A stretch of 64,000 nucleotides of DNA from Lethocerus indicus (Eukaryota > Arthropoda > Insecta > Hemiptera > Belostomatidae), in contig JACDQD010000004.1 in assembly GCA_019843655.1 (NCBI GenBank), forward strand, positions 27,725,872 through 27,789,871, read 5' to 3'. The position numbers were made by a program, and so were the translations under genes. Within the stretch, counting starts at the first letter, position 1, and each line of letters starts with the position of its first letter. The notes below the pieces were generated by a model, which ran no database searches, had not been told where the DNA came from, and saw only the letters and a list, made by a program, of their open reading frames with translations. Below are positions 48,701-60,300 of this stretch, one piece after another.

Positions 48701-49506
48701 AGCTTTGCATATACCTGCATTCGTCCGCCCGTCGGGCCGAAATTATAGTATTATATTCTGGAACATAGAAATCATCGTCAGAACATCACGTTTAATCCTC
48801 TTAGTAAATTCATTTCCGGATTTACTCGTTGCATATTAATTAGTGAAATGATCCTCCGCAATCCATCGTGCGACAACCTGGACGTTATGAACCCAATTTA
48901 AATTAAATACCCGCGTCCCGTTTCCTGTATAACACAAGTACAGTAAGCACTGGGAAAAGCGGTCGTATTAGCGGTATATTATATTAATACGCATTAATGC
49001 GAATAATATGAGTAATATATTGGTTCCAATTGTATTCCTATAAACATCGCGTAAATAATTAATTATTCAGATAATTATCTGACTAATTAAATTAATTTAG
49101 ACGGGAGGTCTAAAAGTCTCGACCCGTATGATTCTCTAAAAATGACTACCTATAGAAACGTATCCTATCACAAAAGAAAATATGTTCCGTAAACCAAACC
49201 TTATCTAAAACCTACTCACCTGCCTCAAATTCTCCGACGGCCATGTCTCTTCGCAGTAGTACCTGTCCTTGTAGTACTTGTGGTCCACGTAGAGGCCGTA
49301 GGGTATTGTGAGGAGCAGGGAGACGAACCAGATGAAGACTATGATGAAGAGACAAGTGGATAGCTTCATCCGCGGCCGGAACGGGTGGATGATCACGAAG
49401 AATCTGTCGATGGCTATTGAGGTCAGGGTCAGTGTAGATATGTACACGCTTGTCCCTTGGGCGTAAGACACCAGGTGGCACATCGCCCGTCCGAATATCC
49501 AACGAC
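39607..49506 (-). CDS. sNPFR: Short neuropeptide F receptor (class A GPCR), 5' partial
   Basis: Four minus-strand exons: 49506-49220, 46814-46434, 40915-40634 and 39774-39607, giving 371 residues from the end of TM2 to the stop, with matching phases 1, 0, 0, 0. Seen: GRWIFGRAMCHLV leading into TM3 with a D-R-F motif at its end; TM4; extracellular loop 2 with the conserved Cys (YYCEETWPSE); TM5; an Arg/Lys-rich loop 3; TM6 ending SWLP; TM7 with NPFLYAWLNDNFRKEF. Known: this pattern, notably VYISTLTLTSIAIDRFFVI and TNRMLIAM, is that of insect sNPF receptors, which bind RLRF/RLRW-amide peptides at the plasma membrane of neurons and endocrine cells and affect feeding, growth and insulin-like peptide release. 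The exon with the N-terminus, TM1 and TM2 was not found up to 64 kb; the intron before 49506 is thus over 14 kb or hides a small exon. TM3-TM7 are very secure; the last exon is a prediction. Confidence 0.9.
39775..40633 (-). other. Last intron of sNPFR (predicted)
   Basis: 859 bp, GTAAGA...TTGAAG. Contains an AAT/ATT simple repeat at about 40229-40248 and a degenerate foldback-arm relative at 40497-40520. Confidence 0.55.
40497..40520 (+). repeat. Short match to the foldback-arm core
   Basis: GGTCCGAAACCGGTCTTTG; only the second half of the core is present. Confidence 0.35.
40634..40915 (-). CDS. sNPFR: sNPFR exon for the proximal C-terminal tail
   Basis: The junction gives FRKEFKQ-VLPCINSW, matching the family pattern after helix 8, with a Cys that could be palmitoylated. 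Then Gly/Ser/Arg-rich and Thr/Asn-rich low-complexity sequence. Donor GTAAGA at 40633-40628 after TCA AAC, phase 0. Without splicing the frame runs 10 more codons to a stop at 40606-40604, which would make a shorter isoform. Confidence 0.85.
41057..41068. repeat. Target-site duplication, 3' side of the LINE
   Basis: TAATAAATAATC, identical to 41637-41648. Confidence 0.88.
41069..41636 (-). mobile_element. 5'-truncated Jockey-like non-LTR retrotransposon (LINE)
   Basis: A 568-bp insertion on the minus strand in a sNPFR intron, same sense as the gene. It encodes the C-terminal end of a reverse-transcriptase ORF2, has about 120 bp of 3' UTR, ends in an A-rich tail (T run at about 41069-41079 on the plus strand), and is bounded by the perfect 12-bp duplication TAATAAATAATC. 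5' truncation, poly(A) tail and duplication together are diagnostic of LINE retrotransposition. Confidence 0.88.
41199..41634 (-). pseudogene. ORF2 C-terminal fragment of the Jockey-like LINE
   Basis: Open from the truncation point to TAA/TAG near 41199. Recognisable family text: LKRTDLNRKFGLLRPLL, VDNKLTIYKTILKPTWTY, SNIARIQRFQSKVLRTI and NAPWYVSNRTIHNDLNIP. In intact Jockey-clade proteins the TWTY segment runs on as GIQLWG; here it goes TWTY-LWG, so about three residues are missing by in-frame deletion. It cannot be autonomous: the endonuclease and catalytic RT domains are absent. The reading frame is otherwise intact, so the insertion is fairly recent. Confidence 0.85.
41637..41648. repeat. 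Target-site duplication, 5' side of the LINE
   Basis: TAATAAATAATC, identical to 41057-41068. Confidence 0.88.
44274..44363. mobile_element. Deletion derivative of the foldback element
   Basis: First part (44274-44307) matches the left arm of the 52-kb element (GTGTGTTTCT...CTCGCTGGTTTGGTCT); the second part (44306-44363) matches the right arm (GAAACAGAAACACACGAAAT, then CCCCTCGCAGACCACAA). The inner arms and loop are missing. Lies in a sNPFR intron. Confidence 0.75.
46434..46814 (-). CDS. sNPFR: sNPFR exon with TM5-TM7
   Basis: Acceptor GGGTTGTTTGCAG precedes 46814; 127 codons, phase 0 at both ends. TM5 LQFVLPFFVIVFCYV, a loop 3 with RSKPGTKTSRKEE and RERKRRTNRM, TM6 with SWLP, TM7 with SSTCYNPFLYAWLN, then helix 8 FRKEFKQ. 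Donor GTAAGC; reading on would add nine codons to a stop at 46407. Confidence 0.95.
46815..49219 (-). other. sNPFR intron between TM4/ECL2 and TM5 exons
   Basis: 2.4-kb intron, GTGAGT...TTTGCAG, AT-rich. A GAAACCA...TGGTTTC inverted repeat lies near 46878. Nothing else recognised. Confidence 0.8.
49220..49506 (-). CDS. sNPFR: sNPFR exon with TM3, TM4 and ECL2
   Basis: Acceptor GGAATTTGTTTCAG precedes 49506; entry phase 1, exit phase 0. Encodes GRWIFGRAMCHLV, TM3 with the D-R-F end, the PFRPRMKLS intracellular loop 2, TM4 and ECL2 up to SENLRQ. Donor GTGAGT. The Cys of AMCHL is the usual disulfide partner of the Cys in YYCEE. Confidence 0.93.
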
Positions 49507-52326
49507 CTGAAACAAATTCCATTTATTTGCATTGAGCATTTGCCTGTCTCTCAAATAAAACTCTAACTTGCGCTATATTGCATTTAGAATCTGGCATAAT
49601 TAATCGAATATGCCAAATATTTGTTTAATTCGGTTCTTGCCCCTCACGGTGCGTGGATTTAATTTAACCGGCTATTTAATTTAACTCGGCGTTAATTTAA
49701 GCGGTGTTGTCAATGACCATAGACACCAGACCAAAGTGCCTAATTCGGCGTTTATTTCAGTAAATGGATGATACTGTGCCAATTACCTCTCCCGTACCCG
49801 CCCCAACCTTTCAATGTCTCCAATTACCGTTTCAGCAAGATCTCACCTGTAAATTATGGTAGTAGAACGTTCGCCGTTCTTCCCGTCTCTGCGCAAAAAA
49901 GACCTGTCTACGAACTGAAGAAAACATAATGGTTCGAGAGCGGGAGCCGCGGCAGCTTCCAACCGTTAAACGCACGAGCGACATTTTTTCATGCCGAACG
50001 ACTTCGCGGAAGTGAAGTTACTTTGGAAATTTACTGTGCAAAATTATGAAATTAAAAAGAAAAAAATAAATGAAATGGCAAGCGGAAATTTATAGCCCCA
50101 CCTATTTATCGCATAATTTAACGAACAACGAGACGACTAGTAGTCACTCGGAAACGAATTAGAGGATCAATCTCCGGCCGGAAAGATAGCCCGACGCAGA
50201 ACCCACCGACCGTATCTCTTCATTTCCTACCCATTTAAATGAGGAAGCAATGGCGATAAGGGGCGACGATGAATTATTGCACACCGGCTATCCCACCCCA
50301 TGACAACTGTATTTTTTAGGTTTCCTACCTGTCATCAAGAATTGACCCCATGTGAGATTAATTCTATATTCTCCTGCTCTAATCAAAAAGAAATAATTCA
50401 TCGTGGAGAATTATTGTACTGTATTGTGGATTATTATATTGTTAACAAAATATTCAAATTGTTGTGAAACAATACTTTTTCTGATACTACAAGACGTCTT
50501 CAAAACGTAAATATACAGAATTGCATAATTATTTAGTACTATAATTTCTTTTTTAAGTTAATAGCATAATATACTTGGCGGGGGAGAAATTATCAGCTTA
50601 GGAAAAATATGAGGAGGTCGACTCACGGAGATAACTTCCACAACTTAAATGCATTTAGTTGATTAATTATATTACATCATATATAAGAATTAAATATAGA
50701 GAAGAATGAATCATCAAGTCAATAGATCTTCTTTCGAGGATGCGATAAACTGAAAATATATCATTCTACGGATTGTTATTGATAGAATTCATAGATCATG
50801 CCCCGTCGAATATCAGCCCGCGGACAGAGTAAATAATTTATAAGGGCGGACTACTCTCGACGGGTGCACAGCGCTCCTATTCGAAAAAAGCCTTTTCAAT
50901 TCGAAAGAGTCGGTTTTTACTTGGGCTGAATAATTTAAAGCAAGGAGGCCGTAGCCCGTCCTAAATCTAGAGGCCTTGTCCGGTGGGAGTCCGGCAAACA
51001 GTGGTATTAAAGTTTTTTGCGGTGGGGGCACAGAGACCGAATAATTGACCTCTGGGCTGGGGTTAAACATTTTCCCGCTCAGAATCACTTCTGCGGATTG
51101 CTTTTCCTTTCGCTTAAAGGTCCGGATATTTTTTCCCAAAACGGATTTCCCTTTCCCCCCCCCAAACTGGAATTTAATAGTCGATCGCCGGCCAGCTACG
51201 ATTCGCCCCTTCAAATGGGGAAGATCTGCCACCGATGACGGGGCGAAGGCAGACTGGAAAATTTCCGATTTTCAAAAAATATTATTATTTGTATTTTCAA
51301 TATTCCATATTCCTGACTAATAAATTTTCCAAACGGGACTGTGAACGAGTGGGCACGTTGTGGAGAGGCCGGTGCTGGGTCGATATGCCTTGTAGGGCAC
51401 AATGATTCCCGCAGTTAACCTTCACGAATTGGACCCGGGGGGCAGTCAATTATTTCTAACTGGAAGAATGGGATACTCAATAAATAATATCCCGGTAATT
51501 TTATATTTGTTCTCGCTTGGAGATTGCGAATTTAAATCCATTTACCACTACCCGCTCATTAAGGAAAATGATCTCTGTTGCTTTATCTATTTGGTATTAT
51601 GAATACATTTATGATGATATTTAAACACGACAGAATTGCTTCTGAATTGAAATAAAAGTGCAGATTTTTTAAATAATAAATATATCATCTTTTAAGTTTA
51701 CCTGATATAGGAGAAGTGATTTATATTTATTAAAGTCATAATCTATCAATATAATTGCAGAATGGACCGACATAATATAAATCGAATGTTTCCGGTACTC
51801 TCAATTTTCTTAAGAGCCTCAATGATTACGCATTTCCAGTATTGTCCCCTGTGGTAAGCGTATTTGTAGGTCTATTAAATCAGCGGCAATGAGCACTAAT
51901 ATAACCAGTGCAGGATTTGATGATCTCACCATCAATATCGGTTTGATGAATCAATCCGCGGGCCCAATATCTGAAAGCGATACAGCGCCCTGTCGGAATG
52001 TTAAAGCCACGTCGTCAACCGGTTAAATTATCAATATTAAACCAGGCCCCGACTGCCGGCAGCTCTGTACTTGGCGTACAGAGATTATTGTATCAATGAT
52101 TAGGCCGGAATTAGCTGGCCCGCGATTATTAGAACATAACACATTAGATTAATACAGTAGCTCTTCAACATTATACTTTAATAAGGTGAGAAAACCAATC
52201 AAAAACAGTGGTTCTGTTATATGTTTTTAATTGTATTTTTAAAGCAGTGTTACGGGGTTTTATAAAATACAATTATGTAATTTTTAACCCGCAATAGGGC
52301 AATTTTACTTCAGTTATTTAGAATAC

Positions 52327-52440
52327 CTGTTTTGTGGTCTGCGAGTGGTTGGAACCCGTTGATTTCGTGTGTTTCTGTCTCCTCTCGCTGGTTTGGTCTT
52401 TTGCTATACCGGTTTCGGCTGCTCGCCATCTTCAGTAGCG
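52327..52440. repeat. Left inner arm of the foldback element
   Basis: Inverted copy of 52510-52624. On the minus strand it ends with the core CTACTGAAGATGGCGAGC followed by AGCCGAAACCGGT. Confidence 0.9.
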
Positions 52441-52509
52441 CCATCAACTTTATCACTGTCTTTTGGGCGTCCCCACTGCACTGTCACTGTCGCTTGTACT
52501 GTGCAACAC

Positions 52510-52624
52510 CGCTACTGAAGATGGCGAGCAGCCGAAACCAGTCTAGCAAAAGACCAGACCAGCGAGAGGAGACAGAAACACACGAAATCAACGGTGTTCC
52601 AACCCCTCGCAGACCACAAAACAG
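52510..52624. repeat. Right inner arm of the foldback element
   Basis: Inverted copy of 52327-52440; carries the same core on the plus strand with CCGAAACCAGTCTAGC. Confidence 0.9.
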
Positions 52625-55600
52625 TTATTCTAAAATACTGAAGTAAAATTACCCTTTTATAAGAACCCGTAACACTGTTTTAAAAATAATTTAATCAGGC
52701 GAAATCTACGGTATTACTTCAGTATATTACCGCTTAATGAAAGCCATTCCCTATTTAATGAAAATTTTATGGGGAAATACTATAAACCCGCTCATAGATT
52801 AATACTGTTAACAAATATGTTAGAAGTGTCCAGTTCAAGTATATTTATTTAGTCAGTCGAATTTCGTTGGTACCCATTTAAAGTTAAAGAAACGGCGTTT
52901 CGACGTCAGCGGACTAATTAGCGGAGAACTGTCGATGAGTAATGACGCAATAACCAGGTGCTGTTGAGGGTTACAGCCGTTGAAATCGGGGCCTGTCGGT
53001 ATCGTGTGATCGGAAAACGTGTCCCCGAAATCCGTTATTTATTTGTGGAACCTCTTGACAGATGCAGGCGCCGCCGCCGGACAGGGACGCGGACAGAGGT
53101 TTCTCTTAAGCCCGCATGCAAATACGGGCGTCTCCCACACAGACCTGCGCGCAGAAACCGTCTATTGAATGTTTACGCTCTCTGAACCGACAGCGGATCT
53201 ACCTATGAATGCCAATAAGGAGGAACGGCGGGGGAGCGGGTTACGCCGACTGAACTATATCAATCCGTTGAAATTGAACCCGATCTGAGATTTGTTCGCG
53301 AACAGAGCCTCGTACTGTGCCGGCAGATGGGGGGGGGTATGGAAGTCACCCAGAATGAAAAATTAAACCCACTATGGATTTCAGTTTAAATACACCGGTC
53401 GAACACCAATCAAGTGCGATTGGTAGAAGTTTCTTTTTCCAGCAGAATTTTCGCCCATTATTTGTAGTGAAACCGGACATATTTCGTTATATTATAGTAG
53501 AACATCCCCGCTGAAATTTATTACCTTTTAGATAGAAAAAAAATCAATTAAACCGTATAAATGACCACAATATGAATTGACAAAAGACACTTAGCTTTTA
53601 CAGTGATTTAAATTTAAATTACAGGAAAAAAAGCGCTGGATGTGACAGTTTAAGTTTCCCGCGGATCATTAATCAGAGCTCTGTTGGCCATATTGAAGAG
53701 GGACCATATTTTAACGTTTTTGTACCGCCCGAAGCCCCTTCCCATTAATCACATAATCAGAACGTCAGTTTTGCAAAATGGACGTTCGAATGACGAGGAG
53801 AGCTTCCCAACCAATAATGAATCTTTTCTATCAGAACCTTGGGGCCGGGCGAACAGAAAACGACACTGTCTGTACAGGCGATACTGATGCACCGAATAAT
53901 GAGTGTTCATCGTCGGAATAACGAACGGTGGGATGAAGTTTCTTAATGCAGGCGGATGAGTTAACGGCGTTTTGCACTACTTCGGAAAGTTTTCATTTCA
54001 AGTACGCAAAGTAAGCAGAAACGAAGAATAATTACACTTCGGTAGCGGGTCCATTACCAGGGACAGCAATGAAAAAAAACCCCGATTCTTGAGATTGTTT
54101 TCCCTCATTAAATAGAAGTAAAAAAGCAATATTACTCGTAATTTTAGGTTTGGCGAACATAATTTTCGTCCAGACTCTAGTCAGGCCAGTAGGATTTGCG
54201 TTTGGGCTAAGTATTGTTTTGTTATAAAAAACACGTTAATTTCCAGTTAATGAAATTGTCCCTTTTCAGGTGTAGTGCAAAATACAAGGCCATTGAAAAT
54301 AAATGAATATATCGTATGTAGTATGTAAACTGTATGTCATAATAAATAGAATTACATTTTTACTAAATTTCATGTACCGCTCATTTTGCATTTTTAAAGG
54401 GATATTACTTACTTTGATACGATAAGATTATTTATAAGAAAATATATAAATCAATAGTCATTTAATTTATGACGTTACACTAATCGGAGCGCATATTAGC
54501 ATTTAAATAAAAAAACGTCCACTAAATAAAGTCGTTTAGGAAATTAACTATAAACAATATGGTTATAAATCTCTAAATACTTCGAACGATTAATGGATGC
54601 ACAGAAGCTTTGAAGAATGATAATAATCCTATGGACGGAGGTTAGAAATGTACCGTAATATAATTTTGTATCCATTTTTATCTCGACGTTCCGCTCGGGC
54701 GCATAAAGGGATATTTCATTTTGTTGATTGACACGGAATAAGATGCTCGGTAAAGCAAAAATGCCCGCAATAGACGCCATAATGCCAGATTTTTTGAAGC
54801 TTTCGTTTTTGTTAACGAAATTGAATTTCAGCAGCGTTGTGTAACAATGAAAATGACTATTGATAAATATGATCGATCATAGCAAAATCTTATCGGTATA
54901 CCGATTTCGGACAAATAATTTTAAATATTCAATTATGTCTGTTTATCCAACGTATCTGAGAGAACAGAGTGACGGCAAGACAATTAACCGTAGATTTATT
55001 CGAGCTACTCATCCAATTAAATTGTTCTTGAAAATTATGTTATCTTATCATATGCAATTCTTTATCCTGCACTATACACCATTTCAAACCTAATTTATGT
55101 GAAATATGCACTCAAAGAATAATAATTCATTAATTGGAAACGGTACTGTAAAATTGGTATTGTCACATTAAAGGGAAATTTTAAGGGCGGAAACTTGAGT
55201 CCGGAACAGGAGACCGTTTAGTGTTCAGGAATTAATTGACATCGACACGCTTCAAGTTCAAATTGTTAATTAAATTAAAGATGCGCCCGCCACGGGAGAC
55301 TGAACACTGCACATAAACGAAGCTCAGATCCACCCGAGCTGCATGGAAACTCTCAACAAACAACAATGTTTATTTCATTAAACATACATTTCACATACAT
55401 GATTATTGGAACATACTACTTACATTAAGCAAGAATGAAAACAATGTAAAATTTTAAAGCAATTAGGATTATTGGAATTGGAATTACGAATGCCGGTGTC
55501 ACTTTTTGCTGTACACGGTAATATATTACGAGACGTTATCAGAAAAAGAATTGTCATTCTGTTTGGACAACTTTCTGGTAGACCTTTTAAGAGAAGACTA

Positions 55601-56987
55601 TTTTCTCCTGTAATCCTCGACTCACACTTTCGGCGATCGCAATTTTTTCATCGAGAACAAAACAACCCTCCACCATTATGCAAACGCTTCTCGCTCGCAG
55701 GCTGATAAATTTCTTCAAAACAGCTACGGTTGATAACCATTTGCATGTAAGTGACCTTAATTCCAACTCTTCCGGCGGGCTCCCCTTCGACAATTTCACA
55801 CCGGTTAACTTTATAAGGGTCACAACACAGCCTGCTACGCTCCATTGAATATAAAACTTAAGTCCCTTCATCTCCTGTTTCGAAAGGTTAAATTATTATT
55901 ATAACCGACAATCTCTATAGGGCGGCCTATTTATGAATATGCCAGTGTTTACGTTTAATACGTTTTGGAAGATAGTATCCCTCTTCAATATATCCTTAAT
56001 AAGTCGGACTTCGTTTATTTCAATTCTTGTTTACTTTGGTGGATTAATTAGAGGGAGTAATTTATGCTCCAGGTACCTTCTGCGTTTATATAGATTCTAT
56101 GTATTTTATTCATTTCATGTGATCTTCTCCGATATTTGTATACTTATTTCTCCAATATATTGCAGAACCTATGCATGTTTTCTGCTTTGTTAGTATCTGT
56201 TTCGGGAAAGTGCAATACTCAAGTATTATTCCAGTAGCTGTATATTTTTGTAATTTACTTTTGTTGATGCCGTGTTTTATTGCGCATTTTAGGACCTCGT
56301 CCGATGTCATTGTCGAGGCAGATCAATCGTCGGTCGATAGCACAGAGTAAGGGGATGAGGGGTGTAAGTAGTTGGACTACTTGATGGGCGCTAATAAGAC
56401 TGGAATATCGGATGGCCCCGACCAGTAAATCAGCCCAGTTTGGCTGGTTAGGCCAAACGAGCAATCTGATCCTGCAACGACCTTCCGCTAATATTTCTGA
56501 GGGCATTTTGAAGAGTTAACGTTTCATTTAATGACGACTGATGTTCATTAGCGGTCGGAGGGTTGGAGAGAGAGAGAGAGAGCGAGGGAGGGGGTTGACG
56601 TCTCAGCCGGATAACACTACCCCACCCCAATGTGTGGACTCCAGATTATTCGACGCTGGTAATTTCAATTTATGACTCCTTTACAGCCCCAACCGTAAAT
56701 CTCCATTAAGCCCTTTATTACCTGCGATATTTCGCGATATACAAAGCACCCGACGGGATTAAGGGCGGCATTTATTGTTAGCCGGAATAATAGATCCGCA
56801 ATATTTCCCTACGAGAAATATTTTTTATCAATTGATTTGTAGCCCTCCGGTGTTAAAAAATAACTATCTGGTACTTCGAATTCAGAATTAAGCCAAAGAC
56901 TATTATGATTTATTCCAAATTAAGACTTTTGAATATGTTAAATATTTTCATTTTTACGGTAGTTTTGAGTGCTTGGGTAAAATTACC

Positions 56988-57329
56988 CTAAGTGCCTGCT
57001 CTCATTACGTATGGGCATCTCATCATTGTATTGGTAGCGGAGGTCTTGCATCTCCGCTTTAATGAGAAGCAGTTGCTAAGGAACAAACTACCGAACTGTA
57101 TTCTATTGAGATGGGGCACGTGAACTCCTACAGGCCCATTAGAATTCATAATGTTATGGTATGCTTCCATATCGTTTTCAGTAATGTCCAGGAGTAAATA
57201 CGATGGAGGGATGAAAATCAGGTACGTGAATAATGGTATCGTAGAAGTCACTAGTATTACAGCTAAATGCTGGGATATACTGATCGCAATCGGTAATATT
57301 TTAAACATATATTGAACAAACTCTCCTGC
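56988..57329 (-). CDS. Possible exon encoding a hydrophobic segment, unknown product
   Basis: Minus-strand frame after an acceptor-like TGAATCGCAG. It reads EFVQYMFKILPIAISISQHL, then a second hydrophobic run (VILVTSTIPLFTYLIFIPP), then LLLDITENDMEAYH and a hydrophilic part to TAG at 56988. The pattern suggests two membrane helices. I do not recognise a family; an insect chemoreceptor fragment is possible but unproven, and it is not the sNPFR TM1-TM2 text. It could be chance in AT-rich DNA. Confidence 0.22.
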   Translation of the reverse strand, partial: AGEFVQYMFKILPIAISISQHLAVILVTSTIPLFTYLIFIPPSYLLLDITENDMEAYHNIMNSNGPVGVHVPHLNRIQFGSLFLSNCFSLKRRCKTSATNTMMRCPYVMRAGT

Positions 57330-60300
57330 GATTCAGGCAACAATTATTACTGTATGTACAATCGAAATCTGAAAGCCTTAAGGAATTTGAATGCAAACCT
57401 TGTTTTAAAAGAAGATAATTTTTAACAGGTAAATATGGTGGTAATTTCTAACCACGAACATATTTAAGAAAATGTAGGAACTTCTCTTCATGGTTCATGG
57501 ACCCTTTTCATTCCACCGCTTTTATCGAGGAAATATTTGTTATATTTTAAAAATGAAGGGCTGTTCTTAAAAATAGTATAAATGAAAATATTGTGCCGAA
57601 ATCCGGGCTTCCTTAATACACCTCAAATTAAGATTGTGACGGTCCAGATTTTATTTACGATACCCAACCCGCTATCTTATAAACCCGTTCTTATGCTCCG
57701 ACACCGGTTATAAAAGTAAATTAACTATTAGCTTTAGAAATAACCGTCGGGTAAACTTATATAAAGGGGAGATCTTTTACAGTCACTTGGGACATTAACT
57801 GGTTTAAAGGGCCACCTCTGAAACGACTCCGGTAGTTGATCACGGACGTTGGGAGGGGATAAATGAGAGTTTGTACGACCATCAAATGATTTTATAACCG
57901 TCTATATTGAAGTTGTGTTTACTCCCTATTAATTTTCTCAACTCATCCGCGATTAATTTTGATTATATACAGATGCCGAGAAATATTTACTCATATATTT
58001 CGGTTAATTCTAATGCACGTTTGGCATTTTAACTATTACAAAAGTTGCATCGTGTACAGCGCATCCTTAAAATATAGAATATTTTAACCGTATCTTGTAC
58101 CGATATTTGTTCTTTTCATATTTCCCATAGATAACTAATAAATGAGGAAAGTATAAATAATTTTAAACTTTTACTACTTGGTTTATATATAATATGGAAT
58201 TTATAATTGAAATGGCTGCGCGCAAATTTCATTTAACCCTTGCCGTTGGTTTTATACTGCTTCAGAAGACTCCTCTTCAGATATCCGTCCAACAAAAGAT
58301 ATTCATCTCTTCATCCAAGAGGGCGAATTCCTCACATTTCAGCCATTCTCGGCGGTCCTGTTTTTCAAGGCGGTGCGGTTGTGAGTAAGAAAGTTATTTG
58401 AACGAACCCAAACCGCCGTTAAAATAGAATAACATTACTCTTTTAAATTGCCTAATTATTCGAATACGAAAATCGTTCACTATCGAACATTTTCGAATCC
58501 GGGACCTCCAGTGAGTAAAGTCGGTTGAACGTTTAGCAACAGGCAACTTCCCATAATTCCGTAGAAAGCATTCCGTAGCGTGTATTTCACATGCCGGAAA
58601 TTATGGTATTGTTCAAATTAACAGCCAATATATCCCCTGTCAGTATTTCAGGGAGAATGTGTTAATTTTGCCACGCTACAATTCGCAGTATCATTTAACA
58701 TTAACTGTAATACAATGGCCGGTTGCGCGGGTCGTTTTTCACTATCCCAGATCCACAGATAGTCAGATGAGCGAAAAGAATTCTGTTCTTTTTCACCGGA
58801 AATGGTATTCGGGGGACTGAAATAATATTGCGGAGCGCACCTGCCTTCGTTCGACGGATGACAATAAGACATCGTTTGGTTCCCTTTTCAAAGTCGCCGC
58901 CACCTTCCACCCCTCCCCTCTCTTCCGTCCCATCCTATATTCTGACGCAGGAACTGTTTTCCTGAGTCGTTTTCATCAAGCGGAAAACGTTATATTTGAT
59001 TCTCCCTATTTGACGTAAATGAAAAGAGAGTTTATTTCTTATCCCCGTTCGTCCCGACGCCCATCGAAAACAACGGCGGTTATTACCGTTAGTGAACGAC
59101 AATGGGTAACAAGAATGAGCTCAGACTGTTCCGTAATGCGTGGATGCATGAAGATTGTAATTGAAACAAGAAGTTAATTGCTTGAGTTAATTTTTGTTTT
59201 TTTTATTTTATCCAAGAGGTTTCAACGCATGGCGTTTTACGGGTTTGCGAGTAAATGAAAAGGGACCCAATTTGAATAAAACCTTTCCAATTAAATGAGC
59301 TACCTTTCTCTAAGCAGCCTTTTTCTGTACTTAATTCGATGATTAATTAAATAAACATTACACGCAAATTTCGTATATATATTTTAATTAATTTCATAAA
59401 ATTATATTTGAGAAATATTTTCGGGTGTTCGGGTGCTTTTGAGTAAATTTTTGTGCGTTGTCTCGTTTTAAAACTCTCAACGTTATCTATCCAGCTATAC
59501 AAAGAACACCTCTCATTGGTTTGAACTGAAAAATTTTATACATTGTTTTCTCATGAATGGAGGCATTACTGACCTCAAATCTGAACCTACCCAAATTTCG
59601 TTTTATTCATTTCATAAATATTTTTTCACCTTGTCCTTTAACCAAACTCCTATATTGAAACGCCCTTTGACTGATATGTTTGGGACACAGTTGATGTGTA
59701 CATTTTAATGGGTTTTCTCCGACTCATCAGTCAAACAAAAAGCAAGTTGAGCTCATGTCCCGGAAAGCAATTTGGGCCCACTGTGCCAACATTGACTCTG
59801 GACGCACTCAATTTAGATTAAATAACGTAAACGAACCACAGTGATTCATTACGCAGGAAATTTCAACTAAAGAGGATTCAACAATAAAGTGCTCCATGAT
59901 GCTTATTTGACTGAAAAGTGTTTTATCGGAAAATTAAAATTTTAATTGAATTATTTCTTAATGTATTACAAATATACTGGCTCTTTTTTTCTTTCAATAT
60001 GTCTGTGTAATGTTTCACATTTCAGAACACCATTTTAGAACCTACCCAAGTCGTATTTGGCCCAGTTGAATTTCAATTAATTACCTCCACCAGGGATTCA
60101 CCTCATGACTTACAGCTGAAAATAGGATCACCTATCCAACTTCTTCGAATCCTCGATCCACTAAAGCCGTGCAATTATGTGCAGAAAACCTGTACAGTCA
60201 TATAATCGACAGTTTCAAGCGGTTGTGCGAAAGGGGTAGATATTTTCATTCCGGAAAATACCACTTACTCCCGGCGATTTTCCCTTTGATTTCAGAAGGC

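Larger units (their letters stand above)
52231..52690. mobile_element. Foldback (long inverted repeat) element, non-coding
   Basis: Inner arms 52327-52440 and 52510-52624 are inverted copies, about 115 bp each with about five differences (roughly 96% identical), around a 69-bp loop. Outer ends begin CTGTTTTGTGGTCTGCGAG. Weaker inverted similarity continues outward to about 52231 and 52690 (shared AGTGTTACGGG and AATTTTACTTCAGT blocks, with an extra segment of about 35 bp on the left). No ORF. It resembles a MITE/foldback transposon; I could not define a clear target-site duplication. A deletion derivative is at 44274-44363. Confidence 0.82.

Noticed and set aside
50813..51232. 139-codon minus-strand frame upstream of sNPFR
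   Set aside because: Lacks membrane segments, so it is not the missing TM1-TM2 exon, and matches no known family.
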